A stretch of DNA of 64,000 nt from Salvia splendens. Taxonomy: Eukaryota; Streptophyta; Magnoliopsida; Lamiales; Lamiaceae. The position numbers and the translations under genes were made by a program. Below are positions 12,407 through 23,256 of this stretch, piece after piece. The notes under the pieces are model-generated. The model searched no databases. It saw only the letters and a list, made by a program, of their open reading frames with translations, and had not been told where the DNA came from. The stretch lies in contig NC_056038.1 in the NCBI RefSeq assembly GCF_004379255.2, positions 27,578,061 through 27,642,060 on the forward strand, given 5' to 3'. The first letter of the stretch is position 1, and every line of letters begins with the position of its first letter.

Positions 12407-13863
12407 AGGGAAGGTTTCATTCCCCCTAAATAAGCATACTTGAGGCCCGGTGAAAGTGTTTTTAGTTCTTTCTTTGGGATGTTCTTTTCTTGGGGCAGAG
12501 GATTTTTTTCTGTTGTTTCGGTAGTCATTTCCTTTGTCGACCCAGCAGAACCTTCCACGCTCGCCACATAAGGTGCCTCCCTTGACCTAGCTAGTACGGG
12601 TTTTGCACAGAATTCCAGAATTGCTTCAGCTAACCCTTCATCTGATAATTCACTCGTTTTCATGGCTTCACACCAACTGACTACTTCTCTATCAATGGCA
12701 TGACTCATCTCGAAATTCTCGATCTGTACCTGCATTAATTCTGTCTCTAGATATTCCTGAACCAGGGGGTTAATGACATCTATAGCATGCAAATTTTCCA
12801 TATCAAGGGGTTTCTTCATCGCCTCATCTATGTTGAATGTATACTTTTCCCCATTGTAGTCAAGGCATATAGTTCCATCAAAAACATCAATTATAGTCTT
12901 GGCTGTGCGAAGAAAAGGTCTCCCTAGAAGTACTCCGCCTGACTCTGCAGACTCATTGTCACTCATCTTTATCACATGAAAATCAGTTTGGTACAAGAAA
13001 TCATGTACTCTGACTATCACATTGTCAAGCACTCCTTCAGGGCAGATACACGACCTATCCACTAGTTGGATCACAACTTTCGTGTCCACCATGCTTACCC
13101 CCACTAATTTCTTGTATATGGAAAGTGGTAACACATTTATCGACGCACCTAGGTCACACATAGCATGCTCGATTTTAACATCACCAATAGAGATGGGCAA
13201 GGTAAACATGCCTGGGTCATTGCATTTCGAAGGCATCTTCCTCTTCTGAATCACAGCGGAGACGTTCTCACCTATCAAAATTTTTCCACTAGGTCTAGCC
13301 TTCCCAGCTATAAATTCCTTGATGAATTTGCTAAATACTGGCAATTTCAGAGCCTGTAAGAACGGTAGATTGATTTCCAACTTCCCAAAAATATCCATGA
13401 AGTCTACCAGCTCTTCCTTCTTCTTTTTGCCTTCCCCCCGGCTTGGGAAGGGTTTCAGTCGCTTCCCCGCTCCTATAGAACTTTCAGCTGATAACTCTCC
13501 AGTTTCCTTTCCTATTGCCTCACTTCCCAACTCCGGCTCTGGATCGAGGAAGAATGGTTCAATTGGTCTAGGCAATGGTCTCTCCAAATCTCCTGCCTTA
13601 AGGTCATCTTTAACCAATGGACTATCTCCCTTCAAGTGTCTGGGTCTAGGAATTGTATCTTCTCCCTCCATGCCCTCCTTAGGGTCTGTCGTCTCCTTCG
13701 TTCTTACCACCGGCCCTTCATATCCTTTCCCGGATCTCAGGGTAATTTGACTTATATTAGCTCTATCAGGTGGCCTTACTGAGGCGGGAATCTCGCCTTC
13801 ATTTCCCCTCATCTCGCTCAAGGAAGTGGCTATCTGTGACAATTGCTTTGCCAGCATATCCAT
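12403..13863 (-). pseudogene. Athila protease and gag-pol linker
   Basis: The frame encodes a retropepsin-type aspartic protease with the active-site signature CDLGASINVLPLSIYKKL and the downstream GGVLLGRPFLRTAKTIIDV. After it comes the linker PKKELKTLSPGLKYAYLG that precedes reverse transcriptase in Athila and Tat elements. It is in the same frame as the gag C-terminus, separated by one TAG codon at about 13876-13878. It ends in a frameshift at 12403 just before RT. The enzyme would have matured the element's own polyprotein. Confidence 0.88.
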
Positions 13864-13878
13864 TGCTGCCTTTTGCTC

Positions 13879-15428
13879 CTATTGAGTGTCTTGAAGCTTG
13901 TGCACTACATCATTGTTCGATTGCAAGTTGTTCTGCATATGCTGCTGGGAACTGACGAGGTCATGTACCATATCGTCGATACTCTTTGGTGGCTTCGGGG
14001 GCTGACTGGGCCTTGGCCCTATACTCAGAGTCGGTCCACTCACTTGATTCTGACGAGCGTTTCCTTGACCTTGGTAATTGTTTTGAAAATTCCTCTGGTG
14101 CGGTGCTACATAGGAGTTCCCTTGATTATTCTGGTTTCTGTTTCCCCAGCTAGAGTGGTCTCCTTGGTTCCGATTGATCCAGTTGCCCTGCCCTTCTTGG
14201 TTTCTTCCTAACCAGTTACCTTGTCTCTCGGGCTGAGGTGCAAACTGCAGATTCTGTTGTGGTGCTGGCTGGTTCTGTTCGTTGTCAGTCCATCTGAAAT
14301 TGGGATGGTTCCTCCAGGGTGCATCTCTCTGTCTCCCTGGGTTCCAGCTCCCATCGGGATTCCAACTTCCCATTGCATTAACTTGGGCCTGATAATCTCC
14401 CTCCTGGGTCCAGTAATATTGCTGAACTTGATTATCTCCTGGACCAGGAGATTTCTCCTTTCCTTGTGAAGCTAGTGGATTTGTCTTTTCAATAGCGTTC
14501 AAAAGAGCTTTCTCGAGCCTGTCGATCCTTGCTTCTACTTTATCATCTTCTTGCTCTCTCATAGCATTTACCGATCCTCTCCTTACTACATTTCTGGGGT
14601 TATCATATGCCTTCTTAGCGTATATCAACTTCCCCAGAATCTCTCTTGCTTCACTTCTTTTTTTCCTGGTGAAATTCCCCCACTCGAGGAATTCATTAAG
14701 TCCGTAGACTCAGGGGTCGCCCCTTCGTAAAACAGAGAGTAGGTCTCTGCCTCTATCATTCGGTGATTCGGGCATGCATCCAACAACCCCTTGAATCTTG
14801 ACCAATACTGACTCAAAGATTCGTCGTAATCCTGCTTACACTCTAATATTTCCTTTTTCAGCGCATTCGTCTTGTTGGACGGGAAGAAATAATCTAAGAA
14901 TTCCAACTTGAAGTCCCTCCATGTGCGGATAGAATCCGGGGGCAACCTCAATAACCATGTGTTGGCTTCTCCCTTCAAGGCAAACGGAATCGCACGCAGG
15001 CGATAATCCTCCTCAGTCGCCTCATTCGGCCTTTTCTGTATGCCACACAATTTACTGAATTCATTCAAAAACTCATACGGACACTCATTCCTTCGCCCAG
15101 AGAATGTGGGTAGGATGCCGAGCACGTTTGTCTTTATCTCAATGGACCTATGTCGCGGATTCAGCACTATAGCTTGAGCTGGCTCTCCATCTAGATGAGC
15201 AGTAAGCGAGCTGATCTCTGGATCTGGATCGATTATGTTCGCCATGTCCCCTGTTTCTTCCTCCTCTGTACTTGTTTCCGAAGATGATTTAGGATCCTCC
15301 CTTCCTGACGAGTTCCAATCCTCTTCACTTTCCGAATCAAACTGAAATGGATCTCGTGTAGATAATCCCGATCTGGTGGTGACCGTAGATGCTGTGTTCT
15401 TGACTTGCCCAATAAACTGATCGTTCAT
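13879..15428 (-). pseudogene. Athila gag, frameshifted
   Basis: The ATG at 15428 starts MNDQFIGQVKNTAS. Residues of about 120-220 form the retrotransposon gag (capsid) domain: LPTFSGRRNECPYEFLNEF, ANTWLLRLPPDSIRTWRDF, DYFFPSNKTNALKKEI, SLSQYWSRFKGLLDACP. A frameshift near 14680, in a homopolymer run, ends the first frame at 14625. The C-terminal part continues at 14628 in another frame (YAKKAYDNPRNVVRRGSV) with a Q/N-rich tail down to 13879. The tail is followed by an in-frame TAG that separates gag from protease. Capsid protein that assembles the retrotransposon particle is the expected role. Confidence 0.87.
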
Positions 15429-15558
15429 CCACTTAGATGAGTTACCACAGTATCCAAGCCGTGAGCCCCTGCTGATAAACTAGAAATAAAAGAAAAAGAA
15501 AAATTAAGAACTATGTACACCAAAATCCTCTAAACACAATCACAAATTACGCCATCCA

Positions 15559-15576
15559 TCCCCGGCAACGGCGCCA
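15559..15576 (-). other. Primer-binding site, tRNA-Asp type
   Basis: The plus strand reads TCCCCGGCAACGGCGCCA, identical to the 3' end of plant tRNA-Asp including CCA as I recall it. On the element's strand it is the complementary primer site. It lies two bases inside the 5' LTR (15579-17166) and fixes the direction of transcription as leftward. Confidence 0.88.
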
Positions 15577-15578
15577 TT

Positions 15579-17166
15579 TGAAGGGAGAGAGAGAAAGATG
15601 TGTGTTCGTGTTGTGAAAATGCGATGTGCTATGCTAGGTCGAGATACCAAGTCCTATGAATCCACTAGATCACTTGGTCTAGGAACTCAATGGAACACGG
15701 AATACTCTGTCGTTGTACACACAAAACTCCCCTTCAAAGATCCCTCAACCCGAATACTATAGATTAGTATAGAGAAGCAGGGGTCGATCCAACGAAGATG
15801 GACACGTAAGAAAGCGTTTAGAGACTCTTGACAAAGGCGGTTGCTGCCACGCAAACTGGGTTGAGGTATAACTACTACTAGACCTAGGCAAGAAATGTAA
15901 ACACTAGACCTAGGAAACTGTAAACATGCTGAGATCAAACATCATCAAGACTACGGGATATTAAATTCCCTTCCTAGACCGTGTAAACGGCTACCTAATA
16001 TAACCAGACAGGAAGCATATAACAGTGGAGACCATAATTCCAGAATTAGCAAGCACGGCAGAAAGGCTGCAAATAACAAACTGAAACTCTAACTAACAAC
16101 GACATGCATTTTTTTTAACTGAATAAAAAACGAAGATGAAGAAAACAGAGCACGTACCTAGATTCGAACAGAATATAAAAGTTGGGTCGTCGAAAACTTG
16201 CAACAAACCGGAAATAACAATGATCTACATATACTCGACGGAATGAAATGAAAACATGAAGGCTAGGCATAAATTTAAACCCACTCTGCTCGGATTCACG
16301 TCGGATGCTTAATCCACTCCGGATCCAAGCGATCCGAACCAAACAACAACCTCAATCAACTCCATAACTTCCGATCTAACAGATCTAAACCGATCAACAC
16401 CGAATTCAAACGATTCCACTCAACTCAGCTACAACACCAAATTCAAACCTCCGATTCAACCAACAACAAACTCTGATCAACCCGATCCAGCCATTACTCT
16501 GCACAGATTTAGTGAACAATTGCGAAACGCATCCAACACAAGTAAACTAACTCAAACTCCAGATAATCATAGAAAGGAAATCAGAAATCAACATCAACGA
16601 CATGACGGAAAATTAAACTTGCATTAAACACAGAAATATTCGGTAAAAAAAATAGAGGGCCGAGCTCTGAACAGCGAAGCTCGGTGAAATCTACAAAATA
16701 CGAGAAAATAAAATGGAACTTGTTTCTTCGCCCTCGACAGGACGGTGTTACAACCCAACTGAAATGCGAGAAAGCGAAAAGTGAACCCAAAATGCAAACC
16801 CCCAGAATTTCCCTCTAAAGAGTGTGTAAAAGAAAAAAGTGAGCTACGAGCCACAGACTGTTAATGAGGCCTCCACCGAGAAGATCCCTCCAGAATGCAT
16901 GCTTCCTTCCTTATATAGGTGCGGACATAATCTTCAAGAAGCCTTCGTAGAAATCTCCATTCTACCCTTCAGCTCCGAGATTTCCTCCGTCTTGCAATTT
17001 GCTCCACAATGCTCACTCATTCGTCAGTTTCCTCGGACCATGTGATTGTCCTCTCTCTTTCCTGAACCTGGCGAAATTCTTCTACACACCTGGCTTAAAA
17101 CGTGTGTTAGACCCCGTAATTATATGAATTTATCCCATAGTCCTATGCATGAAATTAGCCTTATCA
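15579..17166 (-). repeat. Athila element 5' LTR (1588 bp)
   Basis: This is the 5' LTR for leftward transcription. A TATA-like TATATAAGG lies on the minus strand at about 16911-16918. It is longer than the left LTR because that copy has lost a block. The outer five bases (ATCTC, 17167-17171) match ATCGC at 3462-3466 at four of five positions. Confidence 0.9.
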
Positions 17167-17312
17167 ATCTCCTTTTGTACTTGTTTGATCAGTTTGGCCT
17201 TGCTGCCTTGGTCAAGTGGTATTCCTGCACATTTAACACTTGTATTGCGCGATAAACCGATCAAGCAGCGTACATTTTACCCTTAAACCGATGCATGAAA
17301 TGAGGCTTATCA
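17167..17312 (-). repeat. Older Athila-type LTR, inner end
   Basis: This is the continuation of the LTR interrupted at 3466. It ends ATGCATGAAATGAGGCTTAT-CA at 17312. It is followed by AACTGCTCACACTTAAA, the same inner junction as the left LTR of the inner element at 4894. TGATCA-rich text (CTTGTTTGATCAG) is shared with 3420-3440. Confidence 0.68.
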
Positions 17313-19057
17313 AACTGCTCACACTTAAAACATATTTCTCCTCAAGTATAAAGAAAAAAAAGAAAAGAAAAAGATAAGGCAAATTTTAGGCATGGTTTAC
17401 TTATTTCACAGGTAAAAGAAAAAACGAAAACAAGACTTCAAGATAAAAAAAATACGTATTCACATGTATGCATTAGACCGAATAATTTTCCAACAATCAT
17501 ACCCGAGGTCGAGGTCAATCCATTTGCTAGTAGCTTGTGTTCCTTCTCTTTCGCTTTTGCTTGATCAAGGTGTCAGCTTGTCAAGATTGCTCAATTTAAA
17601 AACCACTGTTGGATTCACTCAGTCACTCATTTCTCACCAGAGATGTTAGGACTTGCTCACTCGGTGTTGCCATAAATTTAATACTTTGAATCGGACTGCA
17701 CAAGACAGTTCCTTAAGGTCTTTGTTATTTGTTGTAACGGGGCTCAAAGGTAGTAACGTATTAGGGTAGGGTCCTAGGGGTTCTAAGTTTAAAATAAAAT
17801 TTGTAAATTAAAAAGAAAAATCACATGAGTCAAAAAGCCAAAGATTTGACTAAACTCGCTGGATCAGATTTGGGGTATTTATTTCTTCCTCTGCTTGATG
17901 CTCCTTCTTGGTCAAATTTTGACCTTTAGCCTTATAACTTCCGGCTTATTTCATGACTTTTGATTTTCTGGGTCAGGTTACAACTATTTCCTGCCCTCTT
18001 TTTCTCAAACCCTTTTCTTCATTTCTTTTTATATGATCAACCCGATTGTCTAACTTGATCAACCCGACAACCCTTCATTTCGACCATTCTATCACTATCC
18101 CCTTTTGTTTCCCTTGACAAAATTCATCTCTTTGACCATCTTTCCTCATGTGATATGAAACTTTAAATTTGGTTTTAAGGCTTCAAGGAATGGGTAAGAG
18201 TGTATGGGCTCAACGTGGTTAACTAAGGGGTGCCTTGATTAGTGAGGCGGGTTTGTGGAATGAAGGAAGAAAAAAGCTCAAAGGCTAAGTCCTAGTGCCT
18301 TTAGTCCTTACTACTTGTGCAATTGTCATCTCAATATTAAAAGTCAGCCTCTCGTAATGTTTTCTTTTGTAAAAATAGTAGAAAGTGTTCTACTTTTGGC
18401 TTATAACTCACATATAGAGAGGCTTCACAGTTGGTTTAGAAATTGAGCGTTTCCATCATTGCTTCGTTTAAATTGATCAAATTTTTGCAATCAAGTTTTT
18501 ACACGTGAGCTTACTGAATCCTTTTTCTAACTCTTCCAAAAAGTAATCAAGTCTTCCAATTATCCAATTTCATGCATATTGCCTATTTTATTACTAACTG
18601 GAATTTTGTTATTTTTGTTAAAATTTTTAGCATATATGATTCTACTGTAACTAACCCGTCCCCCCTCCCCACTGCATATGAACTCGTCCTCGAGGGACTG
18701 GATGCAGTGGAAAAAAGGGTTATACACAGGCAACGGCACAACAGCAAACAAGGGAAACTTCTCACACTTAGACCAGTTACTGGCTAAGTGTGAGGCAGTG
18801 CCAGCGATCAACACATGCTAACAAATATAGAAAAATATAACACATAGGCAAAACAGACAATAATTTCCATAAACTTCTCACACTTAGTCCATACACACGA
18901 CTAAGTGTGAGAATGGAGTCAAAACACAGTTTACACAAAGAAACAGAGTTAAGGGTGATACTACTGCCTTCTAGATGGTTGAATCAGGGGATGTTGCACG
19001 CCTTCCTAATAGCCTCCATTTCACAGGCCTTCCTTATTGCCTTCATGGCGTTTGTGC
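17313..19057 (-). other. 3' non-coding region of older Athila element
   Basis: The region is homologous in layout to 4895-6328. It has the CTGGGTCAGGTTAC...TTTCCTGCCC block at about 17970 (compare 5353), and two CTCACACTTAG inverted repeats at 18758-18794 and 18874-18914. No protein domain is visible. Confidence 0.55.
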
Positions 19058-19735
19058 TCATCGGAGCTCCTTCTCCTTGGTATTTTTATTCTTTTTCTCC
19101 TTCGCTGGGAGAAGCATGCTGACAGCGTTAGTAAGCCCCATACCTTGGTTGGTATGGTGGCCCTTCTTGGGAGGAGGAAGGATACTTTCTTCCTTCTTTC
19201 TCTCGCTCTCTTCCTCTGCTCTCATCTGGCTGCCCTCCACAGTCTTGCTTGCTTCTACGGCTGTCTTGGTCCCTTGGTGCGCTTGTCTCTTCTCGTTCAC
19301 TTGCTGCCTTGAACCCTCAGCTTCAAGAAGCAGTTGGTCCTTCGTTCGGCGGTGCGTTCTTTTGATGGAGTCATCCTCCTCTGCGGGTGGTGGCGAAGCG
19401 GGGTCCTTAGACCGAGAAATTCCTAGGCGAGCTTTGAGGGCGATGTAAACCTCCACGGGGTCAGCGCCGGTGGGAAATTTTTTGAGTACGGAGTCCATAC
19501 GCCTGATGTCAACCGGGTCCACATATTGGAGTGGGCCGATGAATCTATGAGGCAATAATGGGGTTCTGGTGGTTGGTGGGCTGGGTGGTGACAAGGATCT
19601 CTGATTATCACTGTTGTTACCGGCTCCTGAAGAAAATGAGGAAGTATTGGGAGTCTCGAGTTGATTGTCCTGCATTTCTTTCTGATTATGATTTCGGGTG
19701 ATTTGATCTTGAAGAGAATTAGATGAGGATAGCAC
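19058..19735 (-). pseudogene. ORF in extra-ORF position of older Athila element
   Basis: An open frame of about 225 codons with a low-complexity N-terminus (LSPPSPPTTRTPLLPHR). It has a compact segment VDPVDIRRMDSVLKKFPTGA and a charged, probably coiled C-terminal half rich in E, K and Q. It occupies the place of the extra ORF between pol and the 3' LTR but does not resemble the extra ORF of the inner element by eye. I do not recognise a domain. It may be a diverged or rearranged remnant. Confidence 0.4.
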
Positions 19736-20289
19736 AAAGGTTCTGAAGTTAGTTGATGGAAAGTGAGATCCGAAAAACCCTTTTTATACTGCAACCCCGA
19801 CTGTTGAGATTCTTGCCAGTTTGAGATCTCTGCGCCTGTTCAGACTTGTGCGACTCTTCACGTGCAGGAGCACCTTTTTAGAGTGCTAGGTGGCAAAGCT
19901 TCTCCTATACGCTTCCTCCTTCTCTCCAAGACGTCTCTTCATTGTGACAGTTGGCGCCGCCTGACACCTCTCTAATTACTGCACACGTCTTATCATCACC
20001 TGCCTTTGTTAACTCAGTCACTGTACTACCGATTAAATTCGATTTGCACTGATCACGTGGACCATTAAATCCAGATGACGACTCACATAGTTCCACTTGA
20101 TCAGTTTCTTTCCTCCACTTCCAACTTTTAATTTTCTAAGAAATAAAAATAACACATTAAAAACTATTTACACTAATAAGGATTTGACCGGGTTCCCATG
20201 GGATGTTACTTGATCAGTTTAATAGATTTGGAATTTATCGCTTGATCAAGCAGACTTCCCATGAGTACCCGATCACTCCTTCTACCTGT
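19736..20289. other. Deleted integrase interval of older Athila element
   Basis: No integrase motifs are present between the RNase H remnant and the extra ORF. The sequence is non-coding and includes short TTGATCA-type repeats also seen elsewhere in this element. Confidence 0.45.
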
Positions 20290-21960
20290 TCATTGGTGCG
20301 AGCTAGGCATTAGTAGTGGAATGTCGCCCACTACAAACGCCTCCATTGCGTCCCTTCCTGTCGACTCGCTTGCTACCAAGTAGTCGGTCATATCTGCAAA
20401 CACTGCCCTTTTCTGTGCGTGTTGTCCCCACCTTCTCTGTTTGCATTGATCAATTTTTCCTTCTTGGCAGATCCGCTGTTCTTCAAATTTTGACTTGATT
20501 AGATGCAGGTGCCGTTCAGGGAAATCGGCTGGAATGGTTTCCCTATTTCCTTCCCGCAGAATTCGGCGCAGGTGATTCACCTCTCTGTCCTCACATATTT
20601 TCTTATCCACTGCTTCCCATTCAAACTCCTGTATAAGGAATAACAACCTGTGCAAACGCGGGTTTGATGCCCTTTTCGCCAAGAGGTACTTGACGGCCGC
20701 CTGGTTTGTATACACTATTACCCTGGAACCAAGTAGGTATCGTCCGAACTTTCCAAATGCAAAGACTACTGATAGCACTTCCTTTTCGATCGCATCATAG
20801 TTCATTTGTCCCCGATTCAATGTTTCTGACACGCAGAGGGAAACGTAACTCTCCCCTTGGATTTTCTGACTTAATACTGCATTCACAGCATGATTGCTAG
20901 CATCGCACATCACCTCAAAGGGGTGATTCCAGTCGGGGGCACGTATTTTTGGAAAGTTTATCAATCAGTCCTTTAGGAACGCAGCCTTGCAGCCATCTGA
21001 GAACTCAAACTTCATGTTATTTGGAAAAAGCTTCGTCAGGGGCTGGGCTCTTTTTGCGAAAACCTTGATGAATCTTCTATGGATCCTGGCGCGTCCTAAA
21101 AAGGTTCTGACCTCCTCCTGGTCGGTAGAGTATGGGAGTTTCACTGCCTGTGTGTGCATTGCTTCGATTGTTCGAGGGTTTGCCCAGTTCAAATTCCGCC
21201 CCTTGGGTGTCAGTTTCGGTTGACACTGGAAGAGTAACTCTTCCTCCCCCACCATGAACTCTTCTAATCTCAGGGCGGGGCTAATTCTGCATTGTCGATT
21301 AAAGTGGGGCGTCCCTCCCTTTTTATCATGGGATGCATATATAGCTCCGGGTGAGTTTCTATCAAGGCATGCGTTTTCCACTTGACTACCCCTTGATCCG
21401 GCCTCAGTTTTTTCCTCGATTTCCCTTCCTGTTCCTGCAGATTTAGGTTGACTGGTTTGTTATTGGCATGGTTGGTAAGGTTCTTGAGAGTCATTGGCGA
21501 TGCTGGTGCGGAGATTAGTTGCCTTGTAGGCGAGGGATCTTCCTTCATCATTCCTTTCAATGGGGCGGCTTGGTCAGGTGGTTTCTCGACCCTTCTTAGT
21601 TGGGTAACCTCTTTCGACTCGGTTGGTTGTGACGGTTGGCAAAATTTCATAATTGCCCTTCTAATGGCTTGATCGTCCATTTCTCCAGTCATCGTCGTAT
21701 CAAACCATTCTGCTGCCTCTCTCTTGAGCTGTTCACCTTCAGTGGAACCAGAGGGTGGTTCTTTGAAGGATTTCTTTTCTGGATACTTTTGTTTCCGAGG
21801 GCTAATAGCGTCTACTGTTTGAATGCTTTCGCTGTCCTGTGGCTTTCTTACAGCTTTATCAACTTTGAATGTAAGCTGTTCTCCATTAAAACTCAGCTTC
21901 ATCGTCCCCCTGGCGGACGTTGATGACCGTGCTGGCTGTGGATAAGAATGACCTTTCATT
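20290..21960 (-). pseudogene. Older Athila pol remnant (PR end, RNase H)
   Basis: Leftward from about 21960 the frame carries the end of the protease region (MKLSFNGEQLTFKVDKAVRK) and the linker to RT (FDTTMTGEMDDQAIRRAIMK, homologous to the inner element near 12640). The RT catalytic core is missing. The frame then picks up at RTFLGRARIHRRFIKVFAKR (21100) and continues into RNase H (FEVMCDASNHAVNAVL, VIVYTNQAAVKYLLAKR). It ends at 20290 with no integrase. The element is cut off near 21960, with no 5' LTR, gag or primer site, so it is a dead relic. Confidence 0.75.
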
Positions 21961-22444
21961 AATATTCTATGAATGGTTGTTCTATCTTTGTGAATCTTTT
22001 TAATAATGGTGAATATTTTTAAGAAGAAAATCAATTACATATTTTAAACGACATAAATAAGTGGAAAATTATAATAGTATAATCTTCCTCTTATAATTAT
22101 TAATAGGGTCAAATTAGTCAAAAAAATATAAATTTAATGATGCTATCAATTAAAAGTAATTTGATCTTATCGTATTCAAATTTCAAGGACATTTTGTATG
22201 TACAATTTTTGTTAATTTATCTGTATTCTTTAATTTTTTAGTTTTTTTATAGAATTGAAATAAAATCATCAAATAAAACGAAACAATTGAATCACTCATT
22301 AACTAAATTAATTGTAAGTTTCATTCTTCAATTATTTAAACCCCATAAATTAAAGATATATTATATTGTCAAAAAAATTGAAGAATGATTTTTTTCAAAA
22401 TAAAAACATAGCTTTAAAATGAAATAAGAATACTATAGCATAGA
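21961..22444. other. AT-rich intergenic sequence
   Basis: Very AT-rich, with no gene or element end recognised. The junction with the Athila relic lies near 21960. Confidence 0.5.
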
Positions 22445-22684
22445 TGGGTAGTGATAAAATGCAAACTATAAATATTGTACAAAGTACAGACTATGATCTG
22501 GACCGTTAAAAAATGTCAACAGATGACAAAATAACAACAAAAAAATGTCAACATAATTTCAACACAGCATCAATCGTTAACTTTGTGTTGACATTTTTTA
22601 TTGCTATTATTTTATTATCTGTTGATATTTTTTAATAATTCAGATCATACTTTGAAGTTTGTATAATATTTAGAATTTGCCCTA
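22445..22684. mobile_element. Foldback MITE
   Basis: The left arm (about 22445-22562) and right arm (about 22575-22684) are long imperfect inverted repeats. For example, AAAAAATGTCAACAGAT on the left matches the complement of ATCTGTTGATATTTTTT on the right, and TACAAAGT...TATGATCTG matches the complement of CAGATCATACTTTG. The ends are roughly GGGCAAATTCTAAATAT in complement. The target duplication is not clear, so the superfamily is not assigned. Confidence 0.65.
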
Positions 22685-23256
22685 GTTGTTATATGTTATA
22701 GTAGGTATAAATAAAACTCCACCATTGATTTGCTGCAAATAAAATATACGTACCATTACTTTATCAATTAATAAAATTTCATTTGGTTTTACCGATTTAA
22801 AACGATCCAATATATAAACAGTTTTAAAGGCCAAACAGGACCAGTAAAAAAGCCGGTTCATGGCTGAACTGATCAAACCGACCGATTCAGTCCGATTTTA
22901 AAACAATGCTCAATACTAATATATTTTTTCTAACGAAAATAAAAAATAAAGACAAAAAGCTAAATTAAGCCCAGTAAAGGGGCAAATACTAACTTGGAAA
23001 CCCAATAAAATTACTGTAAGAGAAACATAAGCCGCCATAAATTAGAAAACCAGCTTCCTACCTAGTAAACTGTAATAGTTATGCTGCAGAAGAAGATAGT
23101 ATTCTAACAATTATAAGACAAAAATGAAAAATAGGAATTCATGTCAGATGCCATCATTACCACACAAGTAGTGAAATTTGGGAATGTCATATATGGTGAA
23201 GGCATGCGCAACATGTCATATTACTGATGAATTGAAAGCCTCCCAGCTTCTATGAT
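22685..23256. other. 3' flank of the LIKE-COV gene
   Basis: AT-rich non-coding sequence that probably includes the 3' untranslated region of the LIKE-COV gene (stop at 23257). I could not fix a polyadenylation site. Confidence 0.4.

Larger units (their letters stand above)
3467..17166 (-). mobile_element. Ty3/gypsy Athila-type LTR retrotransposon
   Basis: This is a complete but mutated element of 13.7 kb transcribed right to left. The LTRs lie at 3467-4894 and 15579-17166, both bounded by TG...CA. The flanking five bases are ATCGC and ATCTC, a 4/5 target duplication. A primer-binding site matching tRNA-Asp lies just inside the right LTR. The order on the minus strand is gag, protease, RT, RNase H, integrase, then a long extra ORF in the envelope position, then a 3' region with conserved hairpins. 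This order, the FMDD reverse transcriptase motif and the tRNA-Asp primer site fit the Athila lineage. In-frame stops and frameshifts disable every coding section, and the LTRs have diverged, so the copy is old and inactive on its own. Confidence 0.92.
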
